A stretch of DNA of 5,949 nt from Gammaproteobacteria bacterium (GTDB taxonomy: Bacteria; Pseudomonadota; Gammaproteobacteria; Pseudomonadales; UBA3067), in assembly GCA_002402085.1 (NCBI GenBank), contig NVVB01000029.1:21823-27771 (forward strand). The letters are read 5' to 3'. Numbering within the stretch: the stretch's first letter is position 1; every line of letters begins with the position of its first letter. The position numbers were made by a program, and so were the translations under genes. Below are positions 1 to 4,392 of the stretch, in pieces. The notes below the pieces were generated by a model. The model saw only the letters and a list, made by a program, of their open reading frames with translations. It searched no databases and was not told where the DNA came from.

Positions 1-129
1 ATTGATTCGAAGTACGAGGCTCCTGAGACGCCTGAAATAGTGGTTGAGACGGGTGATACCAGTGCAGAAAGCTGCGCCGAGCAGATTATTCATTACTTGA
101 AAGAGCAAGGCTTCCTCAATAAGCCATAA
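1..129 (+). CDS. cysC: Adenylylsulfate (APS) kinase, C-terminal end (partial)
   Basis: The frame is open from the first base of the window and ends at a TAA, giving the last 42 residues of a protein. The piece reads IDSKYEAPETPEIVVETG, then an amphipathic helix and the end QGFLNKP. The pattern 'IDS-x-YE-x-P-x-x-PE' followed by an acidic or threonine stretch and a terminal helix is the C-terminal signature of APS kinase. That enzyme phosphorylates adenosine 5'-phosphosulfate to PAPS in assimilatory sulfate activation, in the cytoplasm. The P-loop and the rest of the kinase lie upstream, outside the window. It therefore cannot be decided whether this is a stand-alone CysC or the C-terminal half of a CysN-CysC fusion. 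The family call is fairly secure; the symbol is the simpler of the two options. Confidence 0.8.
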   Translation: MDSKYEAPETPEIVVETGDTSAESCAEQIIHYLKEQGFLNKP

Positions 130-130
130 A

Positions 131-160
131 CGACCCCCTGTGTCGATCATTTTATTTCTT
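131..160 (+). terminator. Weak terminator-like hairpin after cysC
   Basis: A short inverted repeat, CGAC (131-134) and GTCG (142-145), has a 7-nt loop and is followed by a T-rich stretch, ATCATTTTATTTCTT (146-160). It lies directly after the cysC stop codon and before the ffs promoter, where a terminator would be expected. The stem is only 4 bp and the T-tract is interrupted, so this is suggestive at best. Confidence 0.3.
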
Positions 161-173
161 AAATAAGCAAAAA

Positions 174-190
174 ATAACTTGATAAGTTAT
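174..190. repeat. 17-bp perfect palindrome over the ffs -35 box
   Basis: ATAACTT-GAT-AAGTTAT is a perfect 7-3-7 inverted repeat. Its centre lies inside the proposed -35 hexamer TTGATA (179-184), the position of a typical repressor operator. It is too A+T-rich and has no T-tract, so a terminator is unlikely. Whether any protein binds it is unknown. Confidence 0.5.
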
Positions 191-208
191 CAGTTAGTTA
201 GCGATAAT
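179..208 (+). promoter_or_regulatory. Sigma-70 promoter for the SRP RNA gene, GC-rich discriminator
   Basis: TTGATA (179-184, 5 of 6 match to the consensus -35) is separated by 18 nt from GATAAT (203-208, 5 of 6 match to the consensus -10). The -10 is followed at once by ACGCCCCC (209-216). Such a GC-rich discriminator is characteristic of stable-RNA promoters under stringent (ppGpp/DksA) control. The expected start of transcription is near 214-217, giving a leader of about 70 nt before the mature SRP RNA. The hexamers and spacing are seen directly; the link to ffs and the stringent control are inferred. Confidence 0.65.
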
Positions 209-220
209 ACGCCCCCTCAA

Positions 221-281
221 GTCAACCGTATCTGCGCTTTTGGGGCGCTTGCTATAGAGATAGCATTATTTTTCGGTTGAC
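221..281 (+). other. Foldable leader region 5' of the SRP RNA (branched stem)
   Basis: GTCAACCG (221-228) and CGGTTGAC (274-281) form a perfect 8-bp closing helix. Inside it lie two further hairpins: GCGC (234-237) with GCGC (245-248), and GCTAT (251-255) with ATAGC (260-264) around an AGAG loop. Together they can form a three-way junction in the transcript between the promoter and the mature 4.5S RNA. In E. coli the short 4.5S precursor leader is removed by RNase P. A longer folded leader might guide processing or be an independent regulatory element. I do not recognise it as a known riboswitch or RNA family. Confidence 0.4.
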
Positions 282-288
282 TGTTGAT

Positions 289-401
289 GGTGACCCTATC
301 GGTCCCCTCGCAACGACAAGTTGCAAACTCCGCCAGGCCCGGAAGGGAGCAACGGTAGCAATGTAGTCGTGTGCCGAGGTGTGGCTGGTGGGGTTGCCAC
401 C
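289..401 (+). ncRNA. ffs: 4.5S RNA (small bacterial signal recognition particle RNA)
   Basis: The RNA component of the signal recognition particle binds Ffh through helix 8 and promotes docking with FtsY for co-translational delivery of membrane proteins. The conserved tip is clear: CCAGG-CCC-GGAA-GGG-AGCA, with the GGAA tetraloop at 341-344 closed by CCC (338-340) and GGG (345-347). The symmetric internal loop lies just below it. The rest folds as one long hairpin: CCG 330-332 with CGG 353-355, TTGC 321-324 with GCAA 358-361, ACGAC 313-317 with GTCGT 366-370, CCTCG 306-310 with CGAGG 375-379, ACCC 293-296 with GGGT 391-394, and GGTG 289-292 with CACC 398-401. It is the short form without an Alu domain. 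Ends are set from the outermost helix and could be off by a few bases. Confidence 0.97.
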
Positions 402-404
402 CTT

Positions 405-446
405 AATCCACGTCGTTGGATTCCTCCCTTCCAAGTATCCGCTTGG
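405..446 (+). other. Two small hairpins just after the SRP RNA
   Basis: AATCCA (405-410) pairs with TGGATT (417-422) around a CGTCGT loop and is followed by the pyrimidine run CCTCCCTT. A second stem, CCAAG (431-435) with CTTGG (442-446), follows it. They could mark the 3' end or processing of the ffs transcript. The tail is C-rich rather than a clean T-run, so a normal intrinsic terminator is not well supported. The rest of 402-521 shows no gene; the T-run at 519-525 has no strong stem before it. Confidence 0.35.
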
Positions 447-521
447 TAAATACTCAAAAACTATTCGTATTACGCCACTAAGCTTTTCAAGAATCTTAGG
501 GCTGGCCATCGCACGTTTATT

Positions 522-550
522 TTTTCATCTCATTAATTGTAATCTACAAT
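522..550 (+). promoter_or_regulatory. Candidate dnaX promoter with palindrome over the -10
   Basis: TTTTCA (522-527) lies 17 nt upstream of TACAAT (545-550, 5 of 6 match to the -10 consensus). The -10 box is the right arm of a perfect 6-3-6 palindrome, ATTGTA-ATC-TACAAT (536-550), which could be an operator. Transcription would start near 557, giving dnaX a 5' leader of about 134 nt. A second TACAAT at 615-620 is a weaker alternative without a good -35. Nothing else coding is seen from 550 to 690. Confidence 0.4.
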
Positions 551-672
551 GATTTTGGTTCTCTTTCCTGTAAATTAGCAATCATTTCCGGTGGTGCGAT
601 ATTGTTGCCGAGGATACAATGAAGGACTAAAAGGCTGACGCGAGACGGGTCGTTCAGTTGCTAGTCAGAGTC

Positions 673-690
673 GGGAGTTAAATGTAAGCT
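673..690 (+). promoter_or_regulatory. dnaX ribosome binding site with a start-stop (ATGTAA) decoy
   Basis: GGGAG (673-677) is the only Shine-Dalgarno-like run before dnaX, but it lies 13 nt from the dnaX ATG at 691. It is only 4 nt from another ATG (682-684) that is followed immediately by TAA (685-687). That stop is 3 nt from the dnaX start. A ribosome placed by GGGAG could therefore meet a minimal start-stop before dnaX. The dnaX start itself is fixed by the conserved N-terminus. Confidence 0.45.
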
Positions 691-3051
691 ATGGAATATC
701 AGGTACTTGCCAGGAAGTGGCGCCCTAAGAACTTTCATCAAATGGTGGGCCAAGAGCACGTATTGCGGGCCTTAATTAATGCCCTGGATCAAGATCGAGT
801 GCATCATGCCTATCTATTTACAGGCACTCGAGGCGTCGGGAAAACCACCATCGCGCGAATTTTTGCCAAATGCCTAAATTGTGAAAACGGCGTGACTTCT
901 GAACCCTGTGGCACATGCGGCTCTTGTGTTGAGGTAGATGAAGGTCGTTTTATAGATTTGATTGAGGTGGATGCGGCCTCTAGAACTCGAGTGGAAGACA
1001 CGCGCGAATTACTAGAGAATGTACAATATGCGCCTACGCGCGGTCGCTATAAAGTGTACTTAATCGATGAAGTACACATGCTGTCCACGCATAGCTTTAA
1101 TGCGCTGCTAAAGACGCTTGAAGAACCGCCTCCTCATGTGAAGTTTTTGTTGGCTACAACCGACCCCCAAAAATTACCCGTAACAATACTCTCTCGCTGT
1201 CTTCAATTCAGCTTAAAGGCCCTGTCTGCACAACGTATATCCGAATATCTACAGTTCTTGCTTAAAGAAGAGCAGATCACTTCTGAAGAGCGTGCATTGG
1301 CTGAATTGGCGCGCGCGGCTAATGGCAGTATGCGTGACGCACTCAGTCTAACCGATCAAGCCATTGCTTTCGGTGGCGGTGCAGGCGTACTTAGTGCTGA
1401 TGTCCAAGAGCTTCTTGGCAGTATCGATCGAGGGCTAGTATTCAGCCTTCTTAGTCGCCTGATTGAAAATGATGGCCGTGGGCTACTGCAAACGGCTAAT
1501 CAGATGATTGATCAAGGTGCAGAAGCTACCGAGGTACTAGCCGAGTTGATCGAAGTGCTGCATTCCGTTGCACTTGCTCAGCAAGTTCCTGAGGCGATCG
1601 ACAATAATCAAATAGATCGAGAGAAAGTTCTCCAGCTGGCGCAAGTAATTAGTTTTGAAGATGTTCAGTTGTATTATCAAATTGCGTTAATGGGCCGTAA
1701 GGACTTGCCTTTAGTGCCTAATCCTCGAAGCGGATTAGAAATGGTGTTGCTAAGGATGCTGAGCTTTAAGCCTTTGGGCGCGCCGCCCTCGGGAACCCAG
1801 GGCGTAAACCCAAGCACGTCAGGACAGCGTAGTCCTGCGGGACAAGGCTCAGCTAATGCCGCAGGTGCCGGGCCTGGCTCTCGAGCCCACATGCCTGGGC
1901 AGAGTCAGGTCAGTAACGTCCCGACTAATGGGGTAAGACCTACTTCTGTGTCACATAGCGCATCAGCAGATGCCTCTGGAGCTCTAACGGCAGAAAAGCC
2001 CCAGCAAAGACCTCAACCAGCAACGCCTTCGATACAAGCGGCTCCCCAGGCGCCTAGTCAGCAAAGCGCCCAACCCGTTAAGCCTACTCAAAATACAGTG
2101 CCAGCGAACCCGTCAGCTAATACGGGTGCGAACAACGCTATGAAGTCGAAGGAGCCGGCGGCGGAGGCGACAAGTAATTTCCAGCGCCGCTTACAAGCCG
2201 CCTCCGGCGGGGCTTCTCAGGGCTCGAACCCAAACGCTAATCCAAACCAAGGCTCAAGTCAGCATTCGATAGCGCCTGCCGGGGCTGAAGCTTCGTTACA
2301 GCAAGCACCGGAAGAGTTGAATTCGCAATACAGTGAATACTCAGAAAGTACTGTTTTACCGTTTCCCGCCGCGAAGCAGAACCCTCATAATGAAAACTCT
2401 TCCGCGGGGAGTTCGGCTGCCGAAAACGCATCGGTGCATAATTTGGCACCGAATACCGAGTCTCCAAAACGAGAATCCGGTAGCGTTCCCGTAGCGCCGG
2501 CTGTGCGAGAGCAATACACCAGTAATGCCCCGGAATCTCGAGCACCAGTGCCTGGGTCTGTAACCACTAATTCCCAGCTAGCGAGCCCTGAGCTGCCTGC
2601 TCAAGGGGGAGTAGCCGCAGTGTTACCCGCGAAGGAGCCGACTCCGACAGAATTAGACGCCAGTACAATCCATAGTATGGATTGGGCAGATATTATTGAG
2701 TTACTTGAGATAGACGGTGCGGCGCTTAATTTTGCTCGAAATATTTCATTAGAAACCAGAAGTCCAGGTGCTTGGGGATTTAAGCTGAAATCAAGCCATG
2801 AGGCGCTCTATCGCGAGCACCATGTTAAAGCGATCGAGGTGGCTGTTCAGGCTGCGAGCGAATCGATCATCACGCTTACTGTGAATGTTGGAGCTACTCA
2901 AATTCCAACGCCTGCTGAGCAGCGACTCGAAGAACGTCGCGCTAAACTTGAAGCGGCGGAGAAGAATCTTTATTCTGACCCAGTGGTAGATAGGTTGATC
3001 AAAGAATTCGGCGCCTCGATTGATAAAAACTCAATTCAGGCGTTAAAGTAG
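691..3051 (+). CDS. dnaX: DNA polymerase III subunit tau (clamp loader ATPase DnaX)
   Basis: DnaX is the motor of the clamp loader, which opens the beta clamp and places it on primed DNA; full-length tau also ties the polymerase cores to the DnaB helicase. The 786-residue product begins MEYQVLARKWRP, the usual DnaX N-terminus. Visible motifs are Walker A GTRGVGKT (45-52), a zinc module (C64, C73, C76, C79), Walker B LIDEVHM (124-130), sensor 1 LLATTDPQKLP (153-163), the SRC arginine finger (R169) and sensor 2 GSMRDALSLTDQA (212-224). Domain III runs to about residue 360. A low-complexity Ala/Ser/Pro/Gln/Asn-rich linker covers roughly 363-652. A folded C-terminal domain (about 655-786, ending NSIQALK) corresponds to the polymerase-alpha-binding region. 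E. coli tau is 643 residues, so the excess is mainly linker. I see no A-AAA-AAG slippery heptamer for making the short gamma form. It is first in a cluster with ybaB and recR, 76 nt before ybaB. Confidence 0.98.
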   Translation: MEYQVLARKWRPKNFHQMVGQEHVLRALINALDQDRVHHAYLFTGTRGVGKTTIARIFAKCLNCENGVTSEPCGTCGSCVEVDEGRFIDLIEVDAASRTRVEDTRELLENVQYAPTRGRYKVYLIDEVHMLSTHSFNALLKTLEEPPPHVKFLLATTDPQKLPVTILSRCLQFSLKALSAQRISEYLQFLLKEEQITSEERALAELARAANGSMRDALSLTDQAIAFGGGAGVLSADVQELLGSIDRGLVFSLLSRLIENDGRGLLQTANQMIDQGAEATEVLAELIEVLHSVALAQQVPEAIDNNQIDREKVLQLAQVISFEDVQLYYQIALMGRKDLPLVPNPRSGLEMVLLRMLSFKPLGAPPSGTQGVNPSTSGQRSPAGQGSANAAGAGPGSRAHMPGQSQVSNVPTNGVRPTSVSHSASADASGALTAEKPQQRPQPATPSIQAAPQAPSQQSAQPVKPTQNTVPANPSANTGANNAMKSKEPAAEATSNFQRRLQAASGGASQGSNPNANPNQGSSQHSIAPAGAEASLQQAPEELNSQYSEYSESTVLPFPAAKQNPHNENSSAGSSAAENASVHNLAPNTESPKRESGSVPVAPAVREQYTSNAPESRAPVPGSVTTNSQLASPELPAQGGVAAVLPAKEPTPTELDASTIHSMDWADIIELLEIDGAALNFARNISLETRSPGAWGFKLKSSHEALYREHHVKAIEVAVQAASESIITLTVNVGATQIPTPAEQRLEERRAKLEAAEKNLYSDPVVDRLIKEFGASIDKNSIQALK

Positions 3052-3055
3052 TTTC

Positions 3056-3070
3056 ACTGGATCTGCCAGT
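3056..3070 (+). repeat. Small hairpin after dnaX
   Basis: ACTGG (3056-3060) and CCAGT (3066-3070) form a 5-bp stem with loop ATCTG, 4 nt after the dnaX stop. It is followed by an A-rich stretch, not T, so it does not look like an intrinsic terminator. It may be an mRNA stability or pausing structure between dnaX and ybaB. Confidence 0.3.
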
Positions 3071-3076
3071 AAATAA

Positions 3077-3104
3077 TTGAAAATATGCACTATTGTTAGA
3101 TATT
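3077..3104 (+). promoter_or_regulatory. Possible internal promoter for ybaB-recR
   Basis: TTGAAA (3077-3082, 4 of 6) is followed after 16 nt by GATATT (3099-3104, 4 of 6); TATTGA at 3101-3106 is an alternative -10 with 18-nt spacing. The 76-nt dnaX-ybaB gap is A+T-rich, which makes chance matches easy. An independent promoter here would let the abundant YbaB be made at a higher level than DnaX. This is inferred only from the hexamers. Confidence 0.3.
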
Positions 3105-3127
3105 GAGTTATAAAGAGGAGTACGGTT

Positions 3128-3466
3128 ATGGCTAACGGCCCATTCGGAGACTTGTTTAAGCAGGCTCGTAAAGTTCAAGAGCAAGTTCAAGATCGCATGG
3201 ATAAAGTCCAGCAAGAACTTAGCAATTTGAAAGTTAATGGCGAATCTGGAGCGGGGTTAGTAACCGTTCTAATGAATGGTCGTCACGATGTAAATAAAGT
3301 GACCATTGATCCGTCCCTTCTGACAGAAGATATTACTGTACTGGAAGACTTGATCGCTGCGGCGGTGAATGATGCGGTACGAAAAGTCGAAGAAGAAAAC
3401 AAAAGCTCCTTGGCGGGTATGGCGTCTCAAGTGCCCATGCCAGATGGCTTTGGGTTTGGTAAGTAA
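3128..3466 (+). CDS. ybaB: YbaB/EbfC family nucleoid-associated DNA-binding protein
   Basis: This small dimeric protein binds DNA and coats the nucleoid; its exact role is not settled. At 112 residues it is close to E. coli YbaB (109). Residues 8-35 form a charged, Gln-rich amphipathic helix ([20 protein letters not shown]). The family core [10 protein letters not shown] (38-47), IDPSLL (60-65) and the acidic/alanine-rich helix [11 protein letters not shown] (73-83) follow. The C-terminus is a Met/Pro/Gly/Phe-rich tail (MPDGFGFGK), as is usual. The ATG is supported by a strong Shine-Dalgarno, AGAGGAG (3114-3120), 7 nt upstream, much better than those of dnaX and recR. It lies between dnaX and recR, the classic arrangement, with 32 nt to recR. 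Identity rests on alignment from memory and is very secure. Confidence 0.96.
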   Translation: MANGPFGDLFKQARKVQEQVQDRMDKVQQELSNLKVNGESGAGLVTVLMNGRHDVNKVTIDPSLLTEDITVLEDLIAAAVNDAVRKVEEENKSSLAGMASQVPMPDGFGFGK

Positions 3467-3488
3467 GTCCCTAATAATCAATACACTT

Positions 3489-3509
3489 ATGAGTAATTAT
3501 GAAGTTTAG
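3489..3509 (+). other. Six-codon ORF overlapping the recR start
   Basis: ATG at 3489 opens a frame reading MSNYEV and stopping at TAG 3507-3509, so its stop lies just inside recR in another frame. There is no Shine-Dalgarno in front of it. It could couple or compete with recR initiation, or be chance; ATG and TAG are frequent in this A+T-rich gap. Confidence 0.2.
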
Positions 3510-4098
3510 TCTAGCGTTGGGTGAGCTTGTTGAAGCGCTGCAGATTTTACCTGGCGTGGGCCCTAAATCAGCGCAAAGAATTGCCCTTAATTTGCTAGAG
3601 CGCAATAGAGACCAAGGTCTTTATTTGGCGAGTAAAATTGAATCTGCGATGACCCGGGTAACTCATTGTAGCCAGTGCCGTAACTACACCGAAGAAACAC
3701 TTTGTGTTATTTGCGCGAGCAAAACTCGCAATGAGAGCCTTCTTTGCGTTGTTGAAACTCCTTCAGATGTAATGGCTATAGAGCAAACGGGCAGCTTTAC
3801 TGGGCTTTACTTCGTGTTAATGGGGCACTTGTCTCCCTTGGATGGGGTGGGGCCAGAGCAATTGGGAATTAGCCAGTTGAAAGAAACGGTTGAGCAGCGG
3901 TCCGTTTCAGAAATCATTCTCGCTACCAATCCCACGGTAGAAGGTGAGGCTACTGCGCACTACATTGCCGAACAGTTATCGAGTCAGGATGGGCTTAAGT
4001 TAACTCGGATAGCCTATGGTGTCGCTATGGGAGGGGAGTTGGAGTATACCGATGACAACACCCTGGCTCGAGCATTAGAGGGGCGTCGCGCTCTATAG
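3499..4098 (+). CDS. recR: Recombination mediator protein RecR
   Basis: RecR works with RecO and RecF to displace SSB and load RecA at single-strand gaps, in replication restart and recombinational repair. The 199-residue length matches the family (E. coli 201). Domains appear in order: the helix-hairpin-helix [11 protein letters not shown] (17-27); a C4 zinc finger with C57, C60, C69 and C72; and a Toprim domain with VVETPSD (84-90, Glu86), MGHLSPLDG (108-116) and [11 protein letters not shown] (142-152). The C-terminal Walker-B-like end is [10 protein letters not shown] (174-183), where relatives I recall carry Pro in place of Ala176. The start is fixed because an in-frame TGA lies at 3490-3492 and the HhH is needed. 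The Shine-Dalgarno is poor (only GAG at 3491-3493), suggesting translational coupling to ybaB or weak expression. It is the last gene of the dnaX-ybaB-recR cluster. Confidence 0.97.
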   Translation: MKFSLALGELVEALQILPGVGPKSAQRIALNLLERNRDQGLYLASKIESAMTRVTHCSQCRNYTEETLCVICASKTRNESLLCVVETPSDVMAIEQTGSFTGLYFVLMGHLSPLDGVGPEQLGISQLKETVEQRSVSEIILATNPTVEGEATAHYIAEQLSSQDGLKLTRIAYGVAMGGELEYTDDNTLARALEGRRAL

Positions 4099-4102
4099 CA
4101 GT

Positions 4103-4235
4103 AAACGTCATCGATCGTTTAATGCAACGCTGCGGCTGTTGAAATTGGGCAAACGTTTCCTTCAGGACTGAGGGTGCTCGATTCTTTGGCTTGGTCTGTA
4201 TAGGGGATGTTTGTGAGTTTTGGTGGCCCCCAAAA
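4103..4235 (+). other. recR-rnd gap, first half: two hairpins, no gene
   Basis: AAACG (4103-4107) can pair with CGTTT (4116-4120), 4 nt after the recR stop. TTTTGG (4218-4223) can pair with CCAAAA (4230-4235) around TGGCCC. Neither stem is followed by a T-run, so neither is a textbook intrinsic terminator, although one of them may end the dnaX-ybaB-recR transcript or protect its 3' end. I see no ORF, tRNA or known RNA in this stretch. Confidence 0.3.
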
Positions 4236-4268
4236 TCAACCTCGGTCGATCATGAGTGCGCTCAATAC

Positions 4269-4290
4269 CCCTTATGCTTTGGCTTAAGGG
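4269..4290. repeat. Hairpin overlapping the -35 region of the rnd promoter
   Basis: CCCTTA (4269-4274) and TAAGGG (4285-4290) form a 6-bp stem. It is extended past a T-T mismatch by GC (4276-4277) with GC (4282-4283) around a TTTG loop. It is followed by TAATAAAG, not a T-run. The structure covers the proposed -35 hexamer (4279-4284), so as DNA it could be an operator, and as RNA the 3' end of a read-through recR transcript. Confidence 0.4.
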
Positions 4291-4308
4291 TAATAAAGCC
4301 AGTATAAT
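4279..4308 (+). promoter_or_regulatory. Sigma-70 promoter for rnd
   Basis: TTGGCT (4279-4284, 4 of 6) is spaced 18 nt from a perfect TATAAT (4303-4308). Transcription would start near 4315, leaving a leader of about 78 nt before rnd. It is the best promoter match in the recR-rnd gap and indicates that rnd, probably with ycgL and ycgN, is transcribed separately from the dnaX cluster. Confidence 0.6.
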
Positions 4309-4326
4309 CCTTATTCCTAATACCCC

Positions 4327-4344
4327 CTTGCGCAAGACCCCTTG
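4327..4344. repeat. Palindrome CTTGCGCAAG and competing hairpin in the rnd leader
   Basis: CTTGCGCAAG (4327-4336) is a perfect 10-bp palindrome just downstream of the predicted start of transcription. Its right arm CAAG (4333-4336) could instead pair with CTTG (4341-4344) around ACCC, so two exclusive small structures are possible. Both lie amid the repeated ACCCC(C)TT motif. It could be an operator or an RNA element; function unknown. Confidence 0.35.
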
Positions 4345-4369
4345 TATGAGATGTTTTAAGGAATAACCA

Positions 4370-4390
4370 GTGAATGTAATAGGAGCATAG
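4370..4390 (+). CDS. Possible six-codon leader peptide upstream of rnd
   Basis: GTG at 4370 is preceded by AAGGA (4358-4362) at the ideal 7-nt spacing. It opens a frame reading (M)NVIGA and ending at TAG 4388-4390, 2 nt before the rnd TTG. The rnd Shine-Dalgarno AGGAG (4381-4385) lies inside it, so translating it would occupy that site and might couple the two. An ATGTAA start-stop (4374-4379) lies in another frame within it. The product has no biased composition of the attenuation type. It is short enough to be chance. Confidence 0.3.
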   Translation: MNVIGA

Positions 4391-4392
4391 AC

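Noticed and set aside
252..509. 85-codon open frame on the minus strand
   Set aside because: It lies across the SRP RNA gene and its flanks, resembles no protein I know and has no plausible ribosome binding site; the RNA explains the conservation.
810..2567. Several minus-strand open frames of 60-102 codons inside dnaX
   Set aside because: They are antisense shadows of dnaX, favoured in the GC-rich low-complexity linker; none has family motifs.
1777..2646. Linker of dnaX as an insertion, frameshift or horizontally acquired segment
   Set aside because: The frame is continuous, there are no flanking repeats, and Ala/Pro/Ser/Gln-rich linkers of variable length are normal for tau.
2999..3481. 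Minus-strand open frames across ybaB and its flanks
   Set aside because: They are shadows of ybaB, which has a strong Shine-Dalgarno and clear family motifs.
4099..4392. Hidden small RNA or tRNA in the recR-rnd gap
   Set aside because: No tRNA arms or CCA end, no known small-RNA motif and no strong terminator are visible; promoter and leader of rnd explain the second half.
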